Of a stretch of DNA of 64,000 nucleotides, positions 50,443 through 58,664 are shown in pieces (within the stretch, counting starts at the first letter, position 1; each line of letters starts with the position of its first letter). The DNA is from Methylacidimicrobium sp. B4 (GTDB lineage Bacteria > Verrucomicrobiota > Verrucomicrobiia > Methylacidiphilales > Methylacidiphilaceae), in the NCBI RefSeq assembly GCF_017310545.1, contig NZ_CP066203.1, positions 1,984,001 to 2,048,000 on the forward strand. The letters run 5' to 3'. The notes under the pieces are model-generated. The model saw only the letters and a list, made by a program, of their open reading frames with translations, was not told where the DNA came from and searched no databases. Position numbers and translations under genes: made by a program.

Positions 50443-51423
50443 ATGCTTCGAGGAAAGGTGACGACGACACCGCTGGAGTTCGAGAAGACGATTTGGGAGA
50501 TGGAGCGCACGCTGGAAACCCTGAAGGCACGAGCCAAGGAGAATCCGGTCGATCTGGAAGAAGAGGTTGCCACGCTGGAAAGGAAGCTGGGAGAGGCGCG
50601 CCGCTCGGTCTACGCCAGCTTGACCGCTTGGCAGCGTGTGCAAATCGCGCGACACCCCCAGCGGCCGTACACGCTCGATTTCTTGGAGCGGCTGGCTCCG
50701 GGTTTCCTTGAGCTCGGGGGAGACCGCGCCTTCGGCAACGATCCGGCGATGGTCGCGGGCCTGGCCACCTTCGGCGGGCGAAAGGCGGCGTTTGTCGGCC
50801 AGCAGAAGGGGCGGAATCTCAAGGAGAACCTGCGCCGCAACTTCGGCTGTCCTCATCCGGAGGGCTATCGCAAGGCGCTTCGCGTGATGCGGCTGGCGGC
50901 TACCTTCGGACTACCGATCGTGGCGTTCATCGACACGCCCGGAGCCTACCCGGGGGTAGGGGCGGAGGAGAGGCACATCGGTCAGGCGATTGCCGAAAAC
51001 TTGGCCGAGATGTCGGTGCTGCCGGTACCCATCGTGGCGGTCGTCTTGGCCGAAGGAGGAAGCGGCGGAGCCCTCGGGATTGGCGTGGCCGACCGGATCC
51101 TCATGCTCGAAAATGCCTATTACTCGGTCATTTCTCCGGAGGGGTGCGCGGCGATCCTCTGGGAGAGCCGAGCCCATGCACCGCAAGCGGCGGAGGCGCT
51201 GCGGCTGACCGCCCAGGATCTCCATCAGATGGGGCTGATCGACGAGATCGTGCCTGAGCCGGAGGGGGGAAGCCATCGGGATTGGGAGAAGGCCGCGCAG
51301 CTGTTGGAAACGGTGCTGGCGCGCACGCTCGAGGAGATCTGCACCCGGGATCGGGAACTGCTCCTCCGCGAGCGGTACGAGAAGATTCGCCGGTACGGCG
51401 TCTGGGAAGAAAAGAGCGAATAG
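50443..51423 (+). CDS. accA: Acetyl-CoA carboxylase carboxyltransferase subunit alpha
   Basis: A 326-residue subunit partnering AccD. Features: the coiled N-terminus L-E-F-E-K-T-I-W-E-M, H-P-Q-R-P-Y-T-L-D-F, G-D-R-A-F-G-N-D and the biotin-interacting core I-D-T-P-G-A-Y-P-G-V-G-A-E-E-R, then G-E-G-G-S-G-G-A-L-type sequence (A-E-G-G-S-G-G-A-L-G). Normal length. Divergent from the CPBP protease across a 161-base gap. Confidence 0.96.
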   Translation: MLRGKVTTTPLEFEKTIWEMERTLETLKARAKENPVDLEEEVATLERKLGEARRSVYASLTAWQRVQIARHPQRPYTLDFLERLAPGFLELGGDRAFGNDPAMVAGLATFGGRKAAFVGQQKGRNLKENLRRNFGCPHPEGYRKALRVMRLAATFGLPIVAFIDTPGAYPGVGAEERHIGQAIAENLAEMSVLPVPIVAVVLAEGGSGGALGIGVADRILMLENAYYSVISPEGCAAILWESRAHAPQAAEALRLTAQDLHQMGLIDEIVPEPEGGSHRDWEKAAQLLETVLARTLEEICTRDRELLLRERYEKIRRYGVWEEKSE

Positions 51424-51500
51424 TCGTTCGGTATAGACGCCGACGGCCGAAGGAAAAGGCTTCCTGTCCATCATCGGCGTCTCTTCGTTTGGAGGGAAAG

Positions 51501-51908
51501 ATGCGTTTTGCGATCGTAGCCAGCACCTACCATCCCGAATATTGCGATGCGTTGGTTGCGGGGGCAGAGGCGGAGCTCGGCGGGCATGAGCTGACCCTCT
51601 GCCGGGTGCCGGGAAGCTTCGAGATCCCGCTCCAGGTGCAGCGATTCGCCCGGACCGGGGAATACGACGCGATCCTGGCCTTCGGCGTGGTCTGGCAGGG
51701 AGAGACCGCGCATGCGCAGGAGATCTTGCGCGCAGTAACCGATGCGCTCATGAGGGTTGCCCTCGAGGAGGACGTGCCGGTCGTTCACGAGGTCCTCTCC
51801 GTAAAGACGGAAGCCGAGGCCCGGGAGAGAACGACGGGCGAGCTCTCCCGGGGAAGGGAAGGAGCTCGCGCCGCCTTGGCCATGGCCGAGCTCGGCCGGA
51901 GGATCTAA
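51501..51908 (+). CDS. ribH: 6,7-dimethyl-8-ribityllumazine synthase
   Basis: A 135-residue enzyme joining two riboflavin precursors. It is shorter than the usual 150-160 residues, starting at F-A-I-V-A-S-T-Y-H. Conserved parts: V-P-G-S-F-E-I-P, L-A-F-G-V-V-W-Q-G-E-T-A-H, and the basic C-terminal segment R-E-G-A-R-A-A-L-A-M. GGAGGG precedes the ATG by 4 bases. First gene of a ribH-nusB-ftsY-ribD-hpt run. Confidence 0.93.
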   Translation: MRFAIVASTYHPEYCDALVAGAEAELGGHELTLCRVPGSFEIPLQVQRFARTGEYDAILAFGVVWQGETAHAQEILRAVTDALMRVALEEDVPVVHEVLSVKTEAEARERTTGELSRGREGARAALAMAELGRRI

Positions 51909-51932
51909 CCGGGCTTGAGGGTGGGATTCGGA

Positions 51933-52403
51933 ATGGGGGAGAAAAAAGGGAAGAGCTCGCCGCGGAGGACGGCCCGGGTGCGGGCCGTGCAATTTTTGTA
52001 CCAGTGGGGGATCCGGCAGCAGCCTGCCCCTTCGCGGAAGAGCCTGGATGAGTTTTGGGCGCTGAGCCCCGCGAGCGGAGCGGTCCGCCCCTTTGCCGAA
52101 GACCTGATCCTGGGTACGATCGATCATCTCTCCCTCCTCGATGAGCGCATCGAGAGGTATCTGGAGAACTGGCAGTTCGGCCGATTGGCGGCTGTCGATC
52201 GGAGCATCCTCCGGGTGGCTCTTTACGAGCTCCTGTATCGCGGCGAGATCCCGCCGGTGGTCTCGGTGAACGAAGCAGTGGAGGTAGCGAAGCAGCTGAG
52301 CAGCGAGGAATCGGGGAAATTCATCAACGGGATCCTCGACCGCGCGCTGCGCGACCTGAACCGCCCGCTTCGGGCGGCGCAGGATGGGGAGAGCGAGGGA
52401 TGA
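51933..52403 (+). CDS. nusB: Transcription antitermination factor NusB
   Basis: A 156-residue RNA-binding protein of the antitermination complex that aids rRNA transcription. All-helical NusB pattern: R-R-T-A-R-V-R-A-V-Q-F-L-Y-Q-W, V-D-R-S-I-L-R-V-A-L-Y-E-L-L and V-V-S-V-N-E-A-V-E-V-A-K. The association ribH-nusB is common in bacteria. The start ATG at 51933 has GAGGG nearby. The stop overlaps the ftsY ATG by 4 nt. Confidence 0.95.
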   Translation: MGEKKGKSSPRRTARVRAVQFLYQWGIRQQPAPSRKSLDEFWALSPASGAVRPFAEDLILGTIDHLSLLDERIERYLENWQFGRLAAVDRSILRVALYELLYRGEIPPVVSVNEAVEVAKQLSSEESGKFINGILDRALRDLNRPLRAAQDGESEG

Positions 52404-53248
52404 AGAGCTTTTGGCGAAAGCTGGTCGAACGGTTTACGCCGGCGGGAGGCGAGAAGGTCGACTGGGAGGCCCTGCTGCTCGAGGCCGACCTGGGGCTCGC
52501 CCTGACCGAGAGGTTGACCCGGCTCCTGGAGGATGAGGGGCTTCAGCGGAAGCCGCGGGAAGCGGAGGAACGGATCCGCGGGGAGCTGCGACGGATTCTC
52601 GCGGCGGAAGAGCCGGAGATGGCGAGCGCGGGGAGGCCCGAGGTCATCCTGCTCGTGGGAGTCAACGGTGGAGGGAAGACGACCACGGCGGCCAAGCTCG
52701 CGTTCCGCTACGGACAGGAGGGCAAGCGGGTCATGCTGGCGGCGGCGGATACGTTTCGGGCGGCGGCGGTCGAGCAGCTCGAGACGTGGGCGCGGCGGAC
52801 CGGCTCTCTTTTCGTGGCCGGAAGCCCGGGAGCGGATCCAGCGAGCGTCGCCTACCGGGCGCATGCGCAGGCCGAGGAGGAGAAGGCGCACCTTCTCATC
52901 GTCGATACGGCGGGCCGCCTCGCCACCAAGAGCAACCTGATGCTCGAGGCGGGGAAGATCCGGCGCACGCTCGCCAAGCGGGACCCCGAGGCCCCGCATC
53001 GCGTCTGGCTGGTGGTCGACGGCACGGTCGGAACCAATGCGCTCTCGCAGGCAACCGAGTTTCATCGAGCCGTCGGGCTTTCGGGGCTGATCGTGACCAA
53101 GCTCGACGGCTCCGCCAAAGGGGGGATGATCGCGGCGGTCAAGGAGGAGCTGGGGATCCCGACGGTTTTCGTGGGAACCGGAGAGAAGGTCGAGGACCTT
53201 GCGCCCTTCGATCCCGACCGGTATGTCAGCACGTTTTTCGGAGGCTGA
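52400..53248 (+). CDS. ftsY: Signal recognition particle receptor FtsY
   Basis: A 282-residue GTPase docking ribosomes at the membrane. The acidic N-terminal A domain is absent, as in many bacteria; the NG domain alone is present. Motifs: G-V-N-G-G-G-K-T-T-T (G1), A-A-A-D-T-F-R-A-A-A, D-T-A-G-R (G3) and T-K-L-D-G-S-A-K-G-G (G4). Overlaps nusB by 4 nt and ribD by 26 nt. Confidence 0.96.
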   Translation: MKSFWRKLVERFTPAGGEKVDWEALLLEADLGLALTERLTRLLEDEGLQRKPREAEERIRGELRRILAAEEPEMASAGRPEVILLVGVNGGGKTTTAAKLAFRYGQEGKRVMLAAADTFRAAAVEQLETWARRTGSLFVAGSPGADPASVAYRAHAQAEEEKAHLLIVDTAGRLATKSNLMLEAGKIRRTLAKRDPEAPHRVWLVVDGTVGTNALSQATEFHRAVGLSGLIVTKLDGSAKGGMIAAVKEELGIPTVFVGTGEKVEDLAPFDPDRYVSTFFGG

Positions 53249-54317
53249 TCTCCGTTGGATGCGGAGGGCCATCGCCCTCGCGCGCAGGGGGCTCGGCAGG
53301 GTCAGCCCCAATCCGGCGGTCGGGGCGGTCCTGGTCCGGGAAGGAAGGGTGCTCGGCGAAGGATTTCATCACGGCGCCGGCCTGCCCCACGCGGAGGTCG
53401 AGGCGATCGAGGATGCCGCTCGGCGGGGGAACGCCCCGAAGGGCGCGACCCTCTGCGTGACGCTCGAGCCCTGTTCCACGACGGGGCGGACTCCACCCTG
53501 CGTCGATCGGATCATCCGGGAGGGGATCGCCCGCGTCGTGGTGGGCATGGTCGATCCGAATCCCCTCCACCGGGGACGGGGTCTTTCCCTGCTCTCCGGG
53601 CGGGGAATCGAGGTGAGCCAGGGCCTGCTCGAGGAGGAGGTGCGGGAGCTCAACCGGGGCTTCGTTCGCTGGATCACCAGCGGCAGGCCTTGGGTCGTGC
53701 AGAAGAGTGCGACCTCCTTGGACGGAAGGATCGGGACCCGGCCCGGGGATAGCCGATGGTTGAGCAGTCCGGCGTCATTGCGGATGGCGCACCGGCTCCG
53801 GTGGGAGGCGGACGCGATCCTCATTGGGGCCGAAACCGCCCGCCGGGACGATCCGAAGCTGACCGTCCGCGTGCCCGGGCGAAAAGGGAAGCGGCAGCCA
53901 TGGCGGGTCGTCATCAGCCGAAGCGGCCAGCTGCCCGCAAGCCTCCGCCTGCTGAGCGACTCCGCCCGGGAAAGAACCCTGATCTTTCAAAACTTTCCTC
54001 TGCCGCTGGTCCTCGAAGAGCTTGGCCGGCGAGGAGTCCTGCAGGCCTTGGTCGAGGGAGGCGGAAAGCTCGCCGGCAGCCTTCTGGCCGAAGGCTTGAT
54101 CGACGAGGTGGCCCTCTTTCTCTGCCCGACGATCCTCGGGGAGGGGGCTCTCTCGGTCGATCCGCCGCGCCCGGGCTTGGGCGAGCATTTCCAGTTGAGG
54201 GAATGCCTCCGGTTGGGCGACGATCTCTTTTTGCGCGGGATTCGGAGGGATTCCGAAGGGGTGGACGCGGCGCGCGGCAAGACGGGATGGGGAACTACCG
54301 GGAAGGAGAGCCAGTGA
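53223..54317 (+). CDS. ribD: Bifunctional riboflavin deaminase/reductase
   Basis: A 364-residue riboflavin enzyme. N-half deaminase: H-A-E-V-E-A-I and P-C-S-T-T-G-R-T-P-P-C (zinc ligands). C-half reductase: W-V-V-Q-K-S-A-T-S-L-D-G-R-I and V-E-G-G-G-K-L-A-G-S. Start at the ATG 53223, 26 bases inside ftsY; an in-frame start 24 bases further upstream is possible. The C-terminus adds about 20 non-conserved residues and overlaps the hpt start. Confidence 0.94.
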   Translation: MSARFSEADLRWMRRAIALARRGLGRVSPNPAVGAVLVREGRVLGEGFHHGAGLPHAEVEAIEDAARRGNAPKGATLCVTLEPCSTTGRTPPCVDRIIREGIARVVVGMVDPNPLHRGRGLSLLSGRGIEVSQGLLEEEVRELNRGFVRWITSGRPWVVQKSATSLDGRIGTRPGDSRWLSSPASLRMAHRLRWEADAILIGAETARRDDPKLTVRVPGRKGKRQPWRVVISRSGQLPASLRLLSDSARERTLIFQNFPLPLVLEELGRRGVLQALVEGGGKLAGSLLAEGLIDEVALFLCPTILGEGALSVDPPRPGLGEHFQLRECLRLGDDLFLRGIRRDSEGVDAARGKTGWGTTGKESQ

Positions 54318-54871
54318 GGGAAAAGCGCGAATCGGAAATCGGAGGCCTGCTCCTTTCGGAAGACGTCATCCGCGAGCGGGTGAGAACGCTCGGGACCGAG
54401 ATCGGGGCTGCGTATTCCGCCGGATCCTTCGTTCTGCTGGGGCTCCTCAACGGGAGCCTTCTCTTCACGGCCGATCTCTTGCGGGAGCTTCCACCGGAAA
54501 CCGAGGTGGTATTCTGGCGGGTCAAGAGCTACCGGGGAACCGTCTCCACGGGAATCCCCGAAGGAGTGGAAGCGGAGGGAGGGGAGTTCATCGGGCGGAC
54601 CGTCCTGGTGGTCGACGACATCCTCGATAGCGGCTGCACCTTGTCAGCGGTGGAAAGGCGGCTGCGCGAGCTGGGTGCTTGCGCCGTGGATCATTGCGTC
54701 CTCCTCTCGAAGCAGAGGCCGCGCCTTCCCGGCACGCCGCTTCCCCGCTGGATCGGCTTCGAGATTCCGGACCGGTTCGTCGTCGGTTACGGGCTCGATT
54801 ACAATGGGCGCTACCGGGGCTTGCGTTCGATCCGGGTGCTGGCGGAAGGGGACGCGATCCGGGAAGGATAG
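54314..54871 (+). CDS. hpt: Hypoxanthine phosphoribosyltransferase
   Basis: A 185-residue purine-salvage enzyme. PRPP loop V-L-V-V-D-D-I-L-D-S-G-C-T-L, F-E-I-P-D-R-F-V-V-G-Y-G-L-D-Y-N (purine site) and an early L-L-G-L-L-N-G-S (PPi loop). The GTG at 54314 overlaps the ribD TGA (GTGA) and is preceded by GGAAGGAG, which decides the start. Confidence 0.93.
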   Translation: MREKRESEIGGLLLSEDVIRERVRTLGTEIGAAYSAGSFVLLGLLNGSLLFTADLLRELPPETEVVFWRVKSYRGTVSTGIPEGVEAEGGEFIGRTVLVVDDILDSGCTLSAVERRLRELGACAVDHCVLLSKQRPRLPGTPLPRWIGFEIPDRFVVGYGLDYNGRYRGLRSIRVLAEGDAIREG

Positions 54872-55049
54872 GAGAAGAGCCTCGGCAGGATGCCGGGCGC
54901 TGAGCCCGTGGCCCGCCAATCGCAGCTCGGCCTGCGCTTCGCGTTTGCCTCGGTCGCTGGATGGAGAGCGCGGGCGATCCCGGCAAAGCTTGTGGCCAGG
55001 CAGAGCGAGATGTTGTATGGGACTCTCCAGGGAGAGCGTTGGGTAAAGG

Positions 55050-56195
55050 ATGAGCCTCAAGTTTCGTCGGCTGCGGCTGCAGAACTGGAAGAACTTCCTC
55101 CAAGTCGAGGTCGAGATCGGGGATCGGCTCTTCCTGGTCGGGCCGAACGCTTCGGGAAAGTCGAATTTTCTCGATGCGTTTCGCTTCCTTCGGGATCTTG
55201 CGCTGCCCGGAGGCGGCTTTCGGGTAGCCATCGACCATCGCGGGGGCGTGAGCGCGATCCGCTGCTTGGCCGCCCGCCGCTATCCGGACGTCGAAATCCA
55301 GGCATCTCTTCAGGCCTCCGACGGAGCCCTTTGGGAATACCAGCTCGCCTTCAACCAGGACAAGCAGCGCCGTCCCGCCGTGCGCAAAGAACGGGTCGAG
55401 CGCGACCGAAAGGTGCTCCTCGACCGCCCCAACGACGAGGACAAGGAGGATGCCGAGCGGCTGACGCAAACCTATCTCGAGCAGGTCAACGTCAATCAGC
55501 CCTTCCGCGAGATCGCCTCATTATTCGCTTCGATCCGCTACTTGCACATCGTGCCGCAGCTCGTGCGGGAGCCCGACCGCTCGGTGGGGAGGACGAACGA
55601 CCCGTTCGGCGGAGATTTTCTTGAGCAGATCGCCAAGACCCAGGAGAAGACCCGCAATTCTCGGCTGCGGAAGATCCTGAAAGCTCTCAAGGTCGCCGTC
55701 CCCCAGCTCGTCGAGATCAAGATGGAGCGGGACGCGAAAGGGACGCCCCACCTCCGCGGCAAGCATGAGCACTGGAGGCCGCAGGGGGCTTGGCAAGCGG
55801 AGAATCAGTTTTCCGATGGGACCTTGAGGCTGATGGGGCTCCTCTGGGCGATTCTCGAAAAAGGGGGGCCTCTGCTGCTCGAGGAGCCCGAACTTTCCCT
55901 GAATCCGGCAATTGTTCGCGTCTTGCCGCAAACGTTCGCTCGGGTGCAACGACAGACGGGGCGGCAGATCTTCCTGAGCACCCATTCCCCAGACTTGCTC
56001 TCGGATGAAGGCATCGGTCTCGATGAGGTGCTCGTGCTTCGTCCTTCCCCCGAGGGTACCGAGGCAACGCTGGCGACCCGATTTTCGGAGATCCCCGCCC
56101 TGCTCGAAGGAGGAAGCAACCTCGCCGAAGCGACTCTTCCGAAGACGCGACCCAGCGACCCGGAACAGCTCGCCTTGGGCCTCGATCTTGAATGA
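55050..56195 (+). CDS. AAA15-type ATPase, first gene of a Toprim-like pair
   Basis: A 381-residue ABC/SMC-like ATPase. Walker A G-P-N-A-S-G-K-S-N at about residue 31; signature-like F-S-D-G-T-L-R (about 262); Walker B P-L-L-L-E-E-P-E-L-S-L-N-P; then L-S-T-H-S-P (switch). The middle region contains basic helices. Such ATPases act in phage-defence pairs (AbiL, PARIS or OLD types) with a nuclease partner. The following gene fits that role and overlaps by 4 nt. Also possible: a repair-type RecF-like ATPase. Confidence 0.82.
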   Translation: MSLKFRRLRLQNWKNFLQVEVEIGDRLFLVGPNASGKSNFLDAFRFLRDLALPGGGFRVAIDHRGGVSAIRCLAARRYPDVEIQASLQASDGALWEYQLAFNQDKQRRPAVRKERVERDRKVLLDRPNDEDKEDAERLTQTYLEQVNVNQPFREIASLFASIRYLHIVPQLVREPDRSVGRTNDPFGGDFLEQIAKTQEKTRNSRLRKILKALKVAVPQLVEIKMERDAKGTPHLRGKHEHWRPQGAWQAENQFSDGTLRLMGLLWAILEKGGPLLLEEPELSLNPAIVRVLPQTFARVQRQTGRQIFLSTHSPDLLSDEGIGLDEVLVLRPSPEGTEATLATRFSEIPALLEGGSNLAEATLPKTRPSDPEQLALGLDLE

Positions 56196-56785
56196 TGCCA
56201 GTCGGGAGCCTCATCTCCGCTGCGGTTGAGGGCCGTGTCGATGAGGCCGTCGTCAAGAAGCTGATCGTGCACGTCGGAGCAATTCCGGGCGATGTTCACG
56301 TCAAATATGGGAAGACGAAGCTCCGAGAGCGAATCGCCGGCTACTGCAATGCGGCCCGCCACACGCCTTGGATGGTGCTCGTCGATCTCGACCAGGAAGC
56401 CGATTGCGCTCCCTTGTTGCGGAAGCATTGGCTTCCTGAGCCTGAGCCCCAGTTGTGCTTTCGGGTGGCCGTGCGTGCGGTAGAATCCTGGCTGCTGGCC
56501 GATGCGCTCGGCCTCTCTCGATTCCTGGGAATCGCTTCGGCCAAGATCCCGTCAGACCCAGAGGCGCTGCCGGACCCCAAGGCTGCTCTGGTGGTGCTCG
56601 CTGGCGGTTCGAGAAAGCGAGAGATCCGGGAGGATATGGTCCCCCGTGTGGGAAGCGGACGAAAATCCGGACCGCTCTATCCGTCGCGTATGATCGAGCT
56701 TGTTCATCGCCACTGGCAGCCGGACCGAGCGGCCCAGCGCTCGGAGAGCCTTCGGCGCACGATCGAGCGATTGAGGCGACTCTGA
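56192..56785 (+). CDS. Toprim-like (DUF4276-type) partner of the AAA ATPase
   Basis: A 197-residue protein with the acidic pattern of Toprim-fold nucleases: A-V-E-G-R-V-D-E-A-V (Glu) early, V-L-V-D-L-D-Q-E-A-D (D-x-D) in the middle, and R-A-V-E-S-W-L-L-A-D. The resemblance to DUF4276/AbiLii-type proteins comes from this pattern; I cannot confirm the family without a search. ATGA overlap with the ATPase means the two are made together. Likely an abortive-infection type defence unit; trigger unknown. Confidence 0.7.
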   Translation: MMPVGSLISAAVEGRVDEAVVKKLIVHVGAIPGDVHVKYGKTKLRERIAGYCNAARHTPWMVLVDLDQEADCAPLLRKHWLPEPEPQLCFRVAVRAVESWLLADALGLSRFLGIASAKIPSDPEALPDPKAALVVLAGGSRKREIREDMVPRVGSGRKSGPLYPSRMIELVHRHWQPDRAAQRSESLRRTIERLRRL

Positions 56786-56794
56786 TCTCTTTTG

Positions 56795-58444
56795 CTACCG
56801 GGCTCGAGGCCCATCCGGCTGTTGTGTCGTTTGGCTCTTCCTCTTCTTCCCAAAGGGGGAAGCGATTCCTAAAAGAACGAAGGCTCCGGAAAGCCAGACG
56901 ATCCAGTCGCCCGCAAGGCGGTAGAGGGTCGGGCGCGGGCGGTGCCACTGGGCGACGCCGAGGAGAACGCCTTCGCCCGCTTCGGCTTTGCCGCTCGCCT
57001 CCGGCAGGGAGGCCACGACGGCCCCGTTTTGATTGAGGAAGGCGGTGATCCCGGTGTTGCCACAGCGAAGGAGGGGGAGATCGAGCTCGATCGTCCGCAG
57101 GACTGCGTTGGCCAGATGCTGGCGTGCGCCCGGGGTCCCGGTGAACCAGCCGTCATTGGTGATGTTCACCAGGAGGTCGGGGTTGTCGCGGGCGACGCGG
57201 CAAGCATAGTCGGGGAAAGTGTCCTCGAAGCAGATCAGCGGGGCGATCCGTACCGAGGGGTCGTGCATCGGGAAGACGACGGGAGCATCCCCCGGGGAGA
57301 ACTCGAGCTCGAAGGGGACAAGGTTCCGGAGGACCGGGAGCTGGTTGCCGAACGGAACGAACTCGCCGAAGGGGACGAGCCGGTTCTTGGCGTAGGCCTG
57401 GAGCGATTGCCCCCGGGGCGAGAAGAGGAGGGCGTCGTTGAAGAGCCGCTCACCCTGGATGCGCGGCGTGCCCAGGAGGAGCCAGGAATCGGAGGAGCCC
57501 ACCCAGGCGAGGAGGGGGATGCGAAGGGAAGGCGTGGAGAGGAGATCGGCGCCGATCGGGCTTTCCGGCCAGACGATCAATTGGGGCCTTGCCTGGTCGG
57601 CGGTTTCGGTGAGGGAGATCTCGCGGGTAATCGCTTCCTGGGGATCAAACGGGTGCTCCACGCTCTGAGGAACGGCGGGTTGGACCAGGGCGTAGCGGAG
57701 TGTCTGGGCGACTTCCGTCGGGGTCGTAAGGAGGACGGAAAGGCCGTAGGAAGCGACCCCGGTCAGCAGGAGGAGACCGGCGGCAAGGTCGAAATGGAGC
57801 GCCCGCTTCTGCTCGCCGCGGATTTCGGCGCGGAAGCGGAGCCCCGTGAAGAAGAGAAGCCCGTTGCCGAAGACGAGGAGCCACGAAAGGAGAAGCCCTC
57901 CGCCGAGACGAGCCGCCTGGGCGAAGACGAGGGTCTGGTACTGGGAAACGCCCAGGCTATTCCAAGGGAACCCACCTCCCAGCCAGCCCCGGATCCATTC
58001 GAGGACGACCCAGGCCGAAGCCAAGGAGGCGGAGGCCAAGAGGTTTTCTTTGGGATGAAACGGGGCGTGGCCCGAGGTCCAGCGGCCGGCCAGGGAGAGC
58101 CAGAGCCCGGGATAGAGAGAGAGGTAGAGGACGAGCCCGACCGTCCCGGCAACCGTGACCTTTCCAATCCACCAGAGGGTAGCCCCGAAGAAGAGGAGCC
58201 CCAGAAGATAGCCCGCGGCCGCCCGCTCCCGCCAGTGCTCGAGGATTCGGGAAGCGGCCATCGCGGGGAGCAGGGCGACCCAGGCCAGCCCCGACCATGG
58301 CCAAGGAGGAAAGCAGGACGCGAGGAGGAGCCCCGAGAAGAGGCAGAGGGCGATCGCGGAGGTGACGCGGAGGGTGGATCGCCTTCGGCGCGTGCGGGCC
58401 GAAGGGAGCGAAGAGGAGGTGGGAAGGGAGGGAAGCGGGTCCAC
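56795..58444 (-). CDS. lnt: Apolipoprotein N-acyltransferase
   Basis: A 549-residue inner-membrane enzyme adding the third acyl chain to lipoproteins. N-terminal membrane helices span about residues 25-220 and a nitrilase-type domain follows. Catalytic triad seen: W-P-E-S-P (Glu), Y-A-K-N-R-L-V-P-F-G-E (Lys) and L-I-C-F-E-D (Cys). The conserved F-P-W-N-S-L-G also occurs. C-terminal tail is basic. It would serve the MCE lipoprotein at 13406. Confidence 0.95.
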   Translation of the reverse strand: MDPLPSLPTSSSLPSARTRRRRSTLRVTSAIALCLFSGLLLASCFPPWPWSGLAWVALLPAMAASRILEHWRERAAAGYLLGLLFFGATLWWIGKVTVAGTVGLVLYLSLYPGLWLSLAGRWTSGHAPFHPKENLLASASLASAWVVLEWIRGWLGGGFPWNSLGVSQYQTLVFAQAARLGGGLLLSWLLVFGNGLLFFTGLRFRAEIRGEQKRALHFDLAAGLLLLTGVASYGLSVLLTTPTEVAQTLRYALVQPAVPQSVEHPFDPQEAITREISLTETADQARPQLIVWPESPIGADLLSTPSLRIPLLAWVGSSDSWLLLGTPRIQGERLFNDALLFSPRGQSLQAYAKNRLVPFGEFVPFGNQLPVLRNLVPFELEFSPGDAPVVFPMHDPSVRIAPLICFEDTFPDYACRVARDNPDLLVNITNDGWFTGTPGARQHLANAVLRTIELDLPLLRCGNTGITAFLNQNGAVVASLPEASGKAEAGEGVLLGVAQWHRPRPTLYRLAGDWIVWLSGAFVLLGIASPFGKKRKSQTTQQPDGPRAR

Positions 58445-58664
58445 GGACGGGAAGGGAGGCTCCCGATCCTTCTATCGTCTTTGATCGCCTTTGGCGATAG
58501 GAAGACAAGGGGTTTTCCCCCTTCGGCGGGAGGAAGCGCCAGCGGAGCAAGGATCTGCTTCTGGGAACGGCTGGGGAGAAAGCCGGGAAATTTGCGATCG
58601 AGGCTTTTTTTTCCGGGAGCGCTATGCTATCGGCGATTGCCGAAAGGGAACCGCCACCACTTTT

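Noticed and set aside
54890-55624. Long plus-strand frame overlapping the AAA ATPase start
   Set aside because: Mostly overlaps the ATPase in another frame and shows only arginine-, proline- and glycine-rich low-complexity sequence.
58445-58664. Possible upstream extension of the folding-factor gene to 58491
   Set aside because: The added residues are low in complexity and would bury the membrane anchor; the ATG at 58665 gives a normal signal anchor.
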